NCBI GenBank assembly: GCA_903813345.2
Contig: CAIIXF020000009.1
Location: 34,535,259 to 34,599,258, forward strand
From: Owenia fusiformis
Taxonomy: Eukaryota; Annelida; Polychaeta; Sabellida; Oweniidae
Direction: 5' to 3'
Length of the DNA: 64,000 nucleotides
Below, in pieces: positions 60,901 to 64,000 of this stretch. Below the pieces are notes generated by a model, which was not told the origin of the DNA, did no database searches, and was given only the letters and a program-made list of their open reading frames with translations. The translations under genes were made by a program, and so were the position numbers. The number at the start of each line of letters is the position of its first letter. The first letter of the stretch is position 1.

Positions 60901-63900
60901 TCATATCAATTATAATTTGTGCTAATTGGCATGTATTATAATGGCTTTGTCATTTTATTCTTCTCATGTTTCACTTTACTCCGAAAAATTAAAAGAATGA
61001 TAATACAGCGAAAAAAGAAGAGACACAATATAAATAATAATTATCACATTTTATAGAGCAAAATGGGTGCCATGTAATTTAACAAGCATAAACAAAATCT
61101 TATAAGATCTTGACACTAGTCTGCTCTTGCATCAGTAAAAATTTCAAGTTGAACAGATGAGTGATTTTCCTGAAATTTTGATGACAAAATTTACAGTATG
61201 TGGTGCCCATCCATTCATAAACCCACCCACCCAGACCCACACCTAGCTGCACAAGATGACGACAATATAGTATTTTTTCAAAGTTTGATACAGACTTACC
61301 CTTCAATATCCTCTGATGTTAAAGGTGCAGTATCTTTAAACAATGACAGCTGACTGGATGCCATCTTAGCATCTAACGTCTGCTGGGAATCCATCATTGT
61401 TGACACCATCGCATTAGATGGTCTCTCTTTCTGAAATTAGAACATTGCAAAGTTGTAGAAAAATTGGCGAAACCAGATGGTTACAAAACAGCACTGAAAT
61501 TCGGGGCCAAATACAGTTGATGCAAAAAAGGCACTAAATTTCAGTATATAAACAACACTGTCAGAATTCAGTGCCAGAACCAAATTATATTGACTGTATT
61601 CTGAAACAAATCATGAGACTTTCCACATATAACCAGAACAACTTCCTTGGAGATAAAATTGTCCAAGCACTATTTCTCAAGATTTGTTGATTTTTACCCA
61701 ATACCCAAAATTTGAAATTCATTTAGTAACACATGAAACATTTGGTAATAATCATTAAACATTCCAGAAAGATATATGTTTAAAGACTTTTTATTTATCT
61801 AATCAAAAATGGTTTAAGCCCTCACCTCAGTTTTCTTATGTGAATGGCTCCCACCCAGGTCTATGTAGACTGCATCTTTGTCATACACTATGCCTCCTAC
61901 ACCAGACATAGGGGCATAGATCAGTCTCTCCTTCTCATTTAGTGAGCGCTTCTTAACAGTGTCTGGCAGAGGGCAGGGATCATGCAAGAAACTCATGTCC
62001 TTTATATGGAAATCTCCAGCACCTATACCAAAAATTCTCCATTTTGAAAATTCTCCATTATGAAACACATTTTAAATAATATCTTCTGAGTTTAACAAGT
62101 TCAATAAACACATTTATGAACGTCACATTGGAAATAATCTAAGGATACATGTAGTTTGATCTTGATGCCATCTTCATATACTAACCTGGTATATGTATGT
62201 TACTTTTGTTTTTAAAATGGGTTCCTCTGACATATCCATACAGCGAGATATTACGATCAACTTTGGGGTTTATCCGAATGGCATCAGGCTCAGTGAGATC
62301 TTCCATTCTGAAACAATTTGTTAGACTACTGTTAATCAAAAAGGTATCACTCTTGTCAAGCATGCTTAATTGAGGCTTGAGTGTTGCCAACTTACCGCAC
62401 CTTGATATATAGCCTGTTCAACTGACTGTTAAATCGAACAATCACAACTGATAATAAATACAGGCATGCCCCTAAGTGTATTTTAATCCAACAATGATGC
62501 AGTTCTATCACACGAATGTGATTGATTGATCTTAAGTTCACCAGATTTGCCCAGTGGTATCATATTGACTCTTGTACTACAGACATTATTGAAGGAAATC
62601 ATCATTTCTAGTGGTAAAATCTATTTATTTATTTCACATTGATTAAATATGCTCACAATTTAGAGTTGATGTGACACTATAAAGGTGTCTCAAAAATCTT
62701 CTAGTACTAGAATAGTACTTCATTTGATTTCTCAAAAATCCGGATTTTCTTGTCTCCAGTTTTGCGACTTCATTTGGATAGTTATACACCGAGATTATTC
62801 TAAAAACAGAGCATACGTGTGTAGAGCTAGTCTACTACATATTTACCTGTCTGCTATGATGTAAGGATGACTACTTCTCCAGACTAGAGGTCTAAACTTC
62901 ATGACAGAAATGAACCTGCCTAAGTTGTGAACCTCTGTCTTCTGGTATTCTCCATTCACCATTCCAGATAAGTAGAAAAGTTTAGCTCCCTGATATATTT
63001 CAGTCCAGAATCTGTTCTTTAGTCTCTTTTTAGTTTTCTTCAATACTTTACTATTTTTGAACTGGTCCAAGTGAGTCAACACACCCATTATCTTAGGGAA
63101 GCCATGCACCTGGCAGATGTTCAGGAATTCAAATGTCTCCATTTCAAACCCAAAGCTAGCATCAACAAGCAGAAGTACCTACAATATAATGTCGTTTCAT
63201 TTAAGATTGAAATTTAGTATTTGAAATTTCTATTCATTCATTTAAATTCATTCAAATTTAATCCTGAATATTATACACTTTTATTCAAGATACCCATAAC
63301 GATAACAATTAGGTGAGTAAATATTTCAAATGTGTACATGTACTTGTTAAGGTGTACAATCATGTATATGTTAAGGTATACATGTACATGTTAAGGGGTA
63401 CATGTACATGTTAAGGTTTACATGTACATGTTAAGGCGTACATGTACATATTTTAAAAGCTGTACATGTACATATAAGCTGTACATGTATATGTTAAGGT
63501 GTACATGTACATATTAAGCTGTACCTGTATACCTATATGCTAAGGTGTATATGTACATATTAAAATGTACATGTTAAGGTGTACATGTTCATTTGCTTAC
63601 CAAATCTGCCACTTTAGCAATATCTATCATAGAGTTGATATCATTATTACACTCAATGATTGTAATTCTTCTTTTCTTGCCTAAAAGATAAATCAAAAAA
63701 CTAATCATGACATTCACAGCATTGAAATACAATGTATGTTCAAATGTCAAGTTTTCGTTGAGTTAAAACTATTTTTCACCAAATATATATTACAGTATAT
63801 GTTTTTTTATTGAAATATGTATATGTATGATGATAAGTTAATAGTCAATAAAAATCAGGCATATTCAATAATGCCTGTTTGATCTTCTCATCAAAAAGTA

Positions 63901-64000
63901 ACTTGACAATGGATATGCAAAATAGTTGATACTGTTGAATGTTTCTCTCAAAAAATGACACATTACCAACTGTATTGAGAATTATATTGGGAATGATAAT
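27723..64000 (-). CDS. BMS1: Ribosome biogenesis GTPase BMS1 (N-terminal exons outside window)
   Basis: BMS1 binds Rcl1 and acts in the nucleolar small-subunit processome during 18S rRNA maturation. Twenty-one exons, read by matching to the family, give about 1,185 codons of the usual 1,280. From the N-terminal side: end of the GTPase domain ([24 protein letters not shown], and the G4-like LTHLDQF), AARP2CN-type segment ([13 protein letters not shown]...[13 protein letters not shown]), long acidic Ser/Glu/Asp linker (exons at 58.9-61.4 and 33.1-36.9 kb), then the C-terminal RIBIOP_C region ([43 protein letters not shown]) and a basic tail. The G1 loop lies beyond the window. All junctions keep frame except one exon (58909-59011) with an extra base. 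Its introns host two TLR genes and one antisense gene. Confidence 0.93.
28318..28476 (-). CDS. BMS1: BMS1 exon (159 bp)
   Basis: Starts [20 protein letters not shown] and ends KEAKERK; matches the conserved IPxxLQxALPFK block. Phase 0 on both sides. Confidence 0.9.
28724..28861. repeat. Near-perfect hairpin, about 138 bp, in a BMS1 intron
   Basis: AACAAATATTTCACTCTATT and its complement bound a stem including GTGATATTCCAC / GTGGAATATCAC around GAAGCCCAAAGGGC. Non-coding; adjoins the next element. Confidence 0.75.
28862..29151. mobile_element. 290 bp MITE with a 21 bp perfect terminal inverted repeat
   Basis: The termini are exact complements over 21 bases, beginning TTATTATATCACTATC. Inside, CGTGGGATATC and GATATCCCACG form a second inverse pair. 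It abuts the hairpin on its left, so the two may be parts of one composite element. Confidence 0.7.
29262..29437 (-). CDS. BMS1: BMS1 exon (176 bp)
   Basis: [18 protein letters not shown] to [10 protein letters not shown]; matches the conserved RTWxPVxxPxxYN block. Confidence 0.91.
29842..29989 (-). CDS. BMS1: BMS1 exon (148 bp)
   Basis: [19 protein letters not shown] through [11 protein letters not shown] and [12 protein letters not shown]; highly conserved in the family. Ends one base into the Asp codon. Confidence 0.91.
30279..30404 (-). CDS. BMS1: BMS1 exon (126 bp)
   Basis: [20 protein letters not shown] to KKTAFIK; phase 0 on both sides. Confidence 0.91.
30860..31503. mobile_element. 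644 bp mariner-type MITE in a BMS1 intron
   Basis: The ends CAGGGTGTCCCGAAAGTATGG and its complement are flanked by TA (30858-30859, 31504-31505), with long inverse arms (through TAACTTTGGATAAGCTT type blocks). No transposase. Confidence 0.82.
31528..31589 (-). CDS. BMS1: BMS1 exon (62 bp)
   Basis: [20 protein letters not shown]; short, conserved, acceptor TTTCAG, donor GTAAGT. Confidence 0.88.
31823..32003 (-). CDS. BMS1: BMS1 exon (181 bp)
   Basis: [20 protein letters not shown], then [17 protein letters not shown] and [17 protein letters not shown], the most conserved block of the RIBIOP_C region. Confidence 0.93.
32189..32377 (-). CDS. BMS1: BMS1 exon (189 bp)
   Basis: [47 protein letters not shown] and GYVQ; phase 0 on both sides. 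Confidence 0.93.
32634..32782 (-). CDS. BMS1: BMS1 exon (149 bp)
   Basis: [20 protein letters not shown] then [20 protein letters not shown]; equals the family block LKEMFDAEYD...YFDDLK. Confidence 0.91.
33138..33266 (-). CDS. BMS1: BMS1 exon (129 bp)
   Basis: [18 protein letters not shown] then an acidic run and a Lys cluster; matches [12 protein letters not shown] of the family. Confidence 0.91.
33486..33494 (+). promoter_or_regulatory. TATA box of the antisense nested gene
   Basis: TATATAAAG lies about 41-49 bases before the ATG at 33535, which would give a 5'UTR of only some 15-20 bases. Confidence 0.4.
33535..35239 (+). CDS. Predicted three-exon gene for an unrecognised single-pass membrane protein
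   Basis: Lies within a BMS1 intron on the opposite strand. Exons: 33535-33579 (15 codons), 33753-34221 and 35196-35239, with GT-AG borders and matching phases (0, then 1), totalling 185 residues. The N-terminus, [15 protein letters not shown] joined to [10 protein letters not shown], is a likely signal peptide. A luminal/extracellular region follows with an N-glycosylation motif (INMT) and a hydrophilic Asn/Asp/Lys stretch. One strong membrane span ([20 protein letters not shown], about residues 126-151) precedes KSKKKDD and a short acidic tail ending DILTI. A TATA-like box precedes it and AATAAA follows. I do not recognise the family. Only the 161-codon middle frame is strong by itself; the flanking exons are inferred. 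Confidence 0.55.
34448..34860. repeat. Inverted-repeat element between exons 2 and 3 of the antisense gene
   Basis: TTATAACAAAATGGAT (34467) and its complement (34826-34842) form outer arms. CCAATAATCGAGTGAGAA and its near-complement, with TTGGTTGCTGAG, form inner arms (34614-34656, 34713-34756). A MITE of about 410 bp. Confidence 0.65.
35638..35643 (+). terminator. Polyadenylation signal of the antisense gene
   Basis: AATAAA about 400 bases after the predicted TAA (35237-35239). Confidence 0.35.
36140..36221 (-). CDS. BMS1: BMS1 exon (82 bp)
   Basis: [20 protein letters not shown] then QALLDQD; matches [21 protein letters not shown]. Acceptor TTTTAG, donor GTATGT. Confidence 0.9.
36730..36920 (-). 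CDS. BMS1: BMS1 exon (191 bp), downstream border of the 22 kb TLR intron
   Basis: [20 protein letters not shown] then [11 protein letters not shown] and DCSRYTPV, ending WELEE. Equals the family block DDDTLGGLFRVS...SLDCSRF. Acceptor ATCGCAG. Confidence 0.9.
37021..37277 (+). repeat. 64 bp tandem repeat, about four copies
   Basis: GTCTGCAG recurs at 37071, 37135, 37199 and 37263, exactly 64 bases apart, with TTGTTTGGTATGGGGAAATT in each unit. Intronic minisatellite. Confidence 0.9.
37548..41347 (-). repeat. 54/108 bp minisatellite A (about 35 double units), downstream of TLR-A
   Basis: Each double unit has two related halves of 53-54 bases: one with GTGTAGGTACAATATTAAAGC, the other with GTATTTACAATGTTGAAGC; both contain a CATTATCA / CATCATCA block. 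The final half-unit (41293-41347) is the 3' end of the TLR-A coding sequence, including its stop. Because 54 is a multiple of three, long chance frames run through it on both strands (for example [18 protein letters not shown] on the minus strand). No independent gene is supported. Confidence 0.95.
41293..44094 (-). CDS. Toll-like receptor A (intronless, 933 aa)
   Basis: A membrane receptor for innate immune recognition that signals through TIR-TIR contact; ligand unknown. Start chosen at MNFTAV, about 45 bases after a TATA box. Signal peptide about 1-28; N-terminal Cys block ([15 protein letters not shown]); leucine-rich repeats (for example [29 protein letters not shown]) to about 512; one LRR C-terminal cap 513-565 ([13 protein letters not shown]); transmembrane 566-590; TIR domain 619-768 with box 1 [10 protein letters not shown], box 2 [10 protein letters not shown] and box 3 FWLRL. 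An unusual 165-residue tail holds two 39-residue repeats (DVQNGN...ECGRWN) and ends TPLLQYCT, encoded by the first minisatellite half-unit. It lies in a BMS1 intron on the same strand. Paralogue: 53134-56172. Confidence 0.93.
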   Translation of the reverse strand: MNFTAVMLLWKIMNIFVLILGGVPTISARYQYPDKPDIDFTKETNHACPDGCYICSDIRYICKRMNVTSVPQTFPASIQYLQLTDIPTVLDIQNYAFKRYINLRYLDISRNQIKTIWQKSLQGLGRLEYLKNSQSGVMIFDYYSTSSLLRVFEEKALADLRSLKYLDFRGNSMLGLDRVMNRLHPLVKLNQTIDYLDLSFTNDIDDKSVAIQSYVLKKQKMIIFKRLKVKVLKLDGNHISYLEAGFGAYFGLLEYISLRGNYLSLNFWIHGNIFYGVNFKLMYSLKVFDIGSNAHVPIRINHKERPSYPSNCLQMPISREEVYIDNMIISKEYHFHDEKFCIVSPNHVKVIDMSGAIIAGLHGAMTGLYNLTYLNIQNLNTVFTDLDSFSCKNWPKLEMLLLGNLDLKSVYSKQNKTTLIFQNCSNVKSIDLENTKFTQPDLHTFSDMVSVQYINLSANGINSLDIDLRKNMNLELLNVSSNLITHLSSFMMSQLDDITRQNQSRLVVDLEHNPLLCGCSQLEFIKWMNTTRVHFHNNKSYNCLRNSEYILIHLLSIEKTTLMCQMTLIVSVATSLGVMIILGIICCIIYVKRHRLEYMWLMSRQMVRRLLRRKTQCDDYRVFNYHAFLSYSSSDDISVIVKIQEKMENEFGLCLSIHDREFIPGEFIVSNIVHFIEVSRKVIILMSNNYLESRWCNFEFELSKNKRLDATYDTMVMILLHDLKDLNKDKISSSLKSYLGQKTYLQWPKDSSQNPAFWLRLKEALDFGDVQNGNGGISRNGANENMIQDNTNEGIRQDGASECGRWNDVQNGNEGVTLDGANEDAIQDNIREGIRQNGTNECARWDDPNESVTNDGAKWDGTHEAIQQDSTRRKGTNNDIVKDDIDLPIFHMDLDGISADEEFIKLNIDAMNDACDTYPNDDCDSTPLLQYCT
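44137..44146 (-). promoter_or_regulatory. TATA box of TLR-A
   Basis: On the minus strand TATATATAAG lies about 45-50 bases before the ATG. The same element precedes TLR-B. Confidence 0.55.
44170..44676. other. TLR-A upstream flank
   Basis: No gene. The first bases (GGCCTATAATCACTGC) match the TLR-B promoter at 56440-56455; the rest is AT-rich. Confidence 0.5.
44681..45513 (+). mobile_element. TTAA-flanked MITE, copy 2 (complete, 833 bp)
   Basis: Bounded by TTAA at 44677-44680 and 45514-45517. Termini are imperfect complements: AGGCCCCATATAAAGTTT and AAACTTTAGACGGGGACT. The body matches 1-520, and the left end matches the inverse of copy 3. Non-coding. Confidence 0.85.
45848..47743. mobile_element. 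1.9 kb fold-back element with about 437 bp arms
   Basis: Arms 45848-46286 and 47308-47743 are inverse copies starting CAGGCTGGTATCG and containing GCTGTGACGGAGC twice. The loop of about 1 kb has no recognisable protein. No clear target duplication. It sits in the TLR-A side of the duplicated block and is absent from the TLR-B side. Confidence 0.8.
47744..48960. other. Intronic DNA between repeat blocks
   Basis: No gene, exon or repeat recognised; AT-rich. Confidence 0.5.
49120..50560 (-). repeat. TLR 5' flank duplicate, copy A
   Basis: Shares long collinear stretches with 56510-58600: GATGATATCATGTTT, TATATAATAGCCAATCAAA, GTAAGTGGTTTCAAAATATA and TCACTTCATCTGTGATTTATC. It shows that the duplicated block included kilobases upstream of the TLR gene. 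Confidence 0.75.
50770..53186 (-). repeat. 54/108 bp minisatellite B (about 22 double units), downstream of TLR-B
   Basis: Same family of half-units as array A, in the same orientation to its TLR. The last half-unit (53134-53186) is the TLR-B coding end. A longer-period pattern is visible: the stretch near 51603-51775 reappears near 52067-52225 with the same CATCATCATAATGTCACTCC variant. Confidence 0.95.
53134..56172 (-). CDS. Toll-like receptor B (intronless, 1012 aa)
   Basis: Tandem paralogue of TLR-A with the same layout: signal peptide, Cys block, leucine-rich repeats, single C-terminal cap, membrane span (566-590) and TIR domain (619-768). The TIR domain shows no residue change from TLR-A although silent changes exist, whereas roughly 50 residues differ in the ectodomain (for example VKLNQTIDY versus VRLNHTIDY). 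The cytoplasmic tail is longer, with four DVQNGN-type repeats of 38-41 residues against two. It ends with the same TPLLQYCT at the minisatellite. Start at MNFTAV, preceded by a TATA box. Ligand and pathway partners cannot be read from sequence. Confidence 0.93.
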   Translation of the reverse strand: MNFTAVMLLWKIMGIFVLILGGMPTVSARYQYPDKPDINFTKEINHACPDGCYICSDMRYICKTLNVTSVPQTFPSSIQHLQLTDIPTVLDIQNYAFKRYINLRYLDISRNQIKTIWQKSLQGLGRLEYLKNSQSGVMIFDYYSTSSLLRVFEQKALADLRRLKYLDFRGNSKLGLDRVMNRLRPLVRLNHTIDYLDLSFTNDIDDKSVAIQSYVLKKQKIKILKGLKVKVLKLDGNHISYLEAGFGAYFGLVEYISLRGNYLSLNFWNHGNIFYGANFLLMYSLKVFDIGSNAHVPIRINHKERPSYPSNCLQMPISLEEVYIDNMVISKEYHLHDEKFCIVSPNYVNVIDMSGAIMPGLHGALSGLDNLTYLNIQNLNTVFTDLESFSCENWPKLETLLMGNLDLESVYSQQNKTKLIFQNCSNVKSIDLENTKFAKPDLQTFSDMVSVQYINLSANGINSLDIDLRKNMNLELLNVSSNLITHLSSFMMSQLDDITRQNQSRLVVDLDNNPLLCGCSQLEFIKWMNTTRVHFHNNKSYNCLRNSEYILIHLLSIEETTLMCQMTLIVSVATSLGVMIILGIICCIIYAKRHRLEYMWLMSRQMVRRLLRRKTQCDDYRVFNYHAFLSYSSSDDISVIVKIQEKMENEFGLCLSIHDREFIPGEFIVSNIVHFIEVSRKVIILMSNNYLESRWCNFEFELSKNKRLDATYDTMVMILLHDLKDLNKDKISSSLKSYLGQKTYLQWPKDSSQNPAFWLRLKEALDFGDVQNGNGGISRNGANENMIQDNTNEGIRQDGASECGRWNDVQNGNEGVTLDGANGANDAIQDNTNEGIRQDGASECGRWNDVQNGNEGVTLDGVNDAIQDNTNEGIRQDGANECGRWNDVQNGNKGVTLDGANEDATQDNINECIRQDCTNECARWDDPNESGTNDGAKWDGTHEAIQQDGTRRKGTNNDIVKDDIDLPIVHMDWDGISADEEFIKLNIDAMNDACDTYPNDDCDSTPLLQYCT
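56222..56229 (-). promoter_or_regulatory. TATA box of TLR-B
   Basis: TATATAAG on the minus strand, about 50 bases before the ATG; in line with the TLR-A element. Confidence 0.55.
56237..56429. mobile_element. 193 bp MITE inserted next to the TLR-B TATA box
   Basis: The terminal repeats CAGGCCCGTAGCCAGG and its complement are flanked by a direct CAGTT (56232-56236 and 56430-56434). The matching place in TLR-A (44148-44165) is uninterrupted, giving an empty site. The interior carries G-runs and a C-run. CAGG ends resemble hAT-type elements, but the apparent duplication is 5 rather than 8 bases. Confidence 0.85.
56510..58620 (-). repeat. TLR 5' flank duplicate, copy B
   Basis: Collinear with 49120-50560, but interrupted by the MITE at 57374-57977. 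It ends about 290 bases before the next BMS1 exon, so the block of flank, TLR and array fills nearly the whole intron. Confidence 0.75.
57374..57977 (-). mobile_element. TTAA-flanked MITE, copy 3 (inverse orientation, 604 bp)
   Basis: TTAA on both sides (57370-57373, 57978-57981). Its right end is the complement of the left end of copy 2: ...AACTTTATCTGGGGCCT. Diverged and shorter than copy 2; inserted into the duplicated TLR flank after the duplication. Confidence 0.8.
58909..59011 (-). CDS. BMS1: BMS1 exon with a one-base frame break, upstream border of the TLR intron
   Basis: Acceptor AATTCAG, donor GTAAGC. The first part reads [11 protein letters not shown] and the second [20 protein letters not shown], together matching the family block LKWKEDLSRKAAEAF...NLRKLIYG. 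They are in different frames: one A too many near 58979-58984 makes the exon 103 bases where the neighbouring phases require a multiple of three. Every other BMS1 junction is frame-consistent, so an assembly error is the simplest reading. Confidence 0.8.
59407..60019 (-). CDS. BMS1: BMS1 exon (613 bp), acidic linker
   Basis: Starts [20 protein letters not shown]; very rich in Asp, Glu and Ser with several likely CK2 sites (SDxE, SEEE). Ends EEEDTQET and one base. This poorly conserved linker is typical of BMS1. Confidence 0.87.
60246..60387 (-). CDS. BMS1: BMS1 exon (142 bp)
   Basis: [20 protein letters not shown] then [14 protein letters not shown] and an acidic end; equals GRMRRKAIFGDEDESGD of the family. 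Confidence 0.9.
61300..61430 (-). CDS. BMS1: BMS1 exon (131 bp)
   Basis: [20 protein letters not shown] then [20 protein letters not shown]; matches DAKMASSRVTLFSDSKPL. Confidence 0.91.
61826..62022 (-). CDS. BMS1: BMS1 exon (197 bp)
   Basis: [20 protein letters not shown], then [20 protein letters not shown] and DAVYIDLGG; strongly conserved. Confidence 0.93.
62186..62307 (-). CDS. BMS1: BMS1 exon (122 bp)
   Basis: [20 protein letters not shown] then [24 protein letters not shown]2CN-type segment. Confidence 0.93.
62847..63178 (-). CDS. BMS1: BMS1 exon (332 bp), GTPase domain
   Basis: [20 protein letters not shown], then [20 protein letters not shown], and [24 protein letters not shown] is the family's G4-type element. 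Confidence 0.94.
63346..63595 (+). repeat. About 20 bp tandem repeat beside a BMS1 splice donor
   Basis: Degenerate units of GTACATGTACATGTTAAGGT, over a dozen in a row, ending within a few bases of the donor of exon 63601-63680. Confidence 0.88.
63601..63680 (-). CDS. BMS1: BMS1 exon (80 bp), GTPase domain
   Basis: [20 protein letters not shown] then IAKVADL; acceptor TTTTAG, donor GTAAGC. Confidence 0.93.
63967..64000 (-). CDS. BMS1: BMS1 exon, cut by the window edge
   Basis: [12 protein letters not shown] joined in frame to the next exon (GKKRR); donor GTAATG. The remainder and the G1 loop lie to the right. Confidence 0.7.

Noticed and set aside
63346-63595. Possible CRISPR-like array because of regular ACATGTACATGT units
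   Set aside because: Degenerate contiguous 20 bp tandem units without spacers, in an animal genome: a simple minisatellite.

Overview
This is intron-rich, AT-rich animal DNA. The gene families and the load of fold-back and MITE-type repeats suggest a marine invertebrate bilaterian (lophotrochozoan or invertebrate deuterostome); the phylum cannot be fixed from sequence alone. Two housekeeping genes converge near 27.5 kb. HADH (mitochondrial 3-hydroxyacyl-CoA dehydrogenase, + strand, 19.9-27.3 kb) is complete. BMS1 (40S ribosome-assembly GTPase, - strand, 27.7 kb to the right edge) lacks only its first exons, which lie outside the window.

1-7.6 kb is gene-poor and holds several inverted-repeat elements. 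7.6-19 kb is a nested mobile-element nest: a TTAA-flanked element, a LINE reverse transcriptase cut in two by a 4.5 kb element with long inverted ends, and a 3 kb inverted-repeat structure carrying a broken gene with a CXC-type cysteine-rich tail. 19.9-27.3 kb is HADH, which has three interchangeable 117 bp versions of exon 7 and a decayed second copy of exon 6.

27.7-64 kb is BMS1. One of its introns (36.9-58.9 kb) contains two intronless Toll-like receptor genes on the same strand. Each is followed at once by a 54/108 bp minisatellite whose first half-unit is the end of the TLR coding sequence. TLR, 5' flank and array were duplicated in tandem as a block. Another BMS1 intron holds, on the opposite strand, a predicted three-exon gene for an unrecognised single-pass membrane protein (33.5-35.2 kb). 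The BMS1 exon bordering the TLR intron has a one-base frame break, which is either an assembly error or a real lesion.

The observations most worth following up are the HADH exon-7 triplet, the TLR-derived minisatellites inside the BMS1 intron, and the antisense nested membrane-protein gene. All splice sites, element boundaries and family names were read by eye; no alignment or database search was run.
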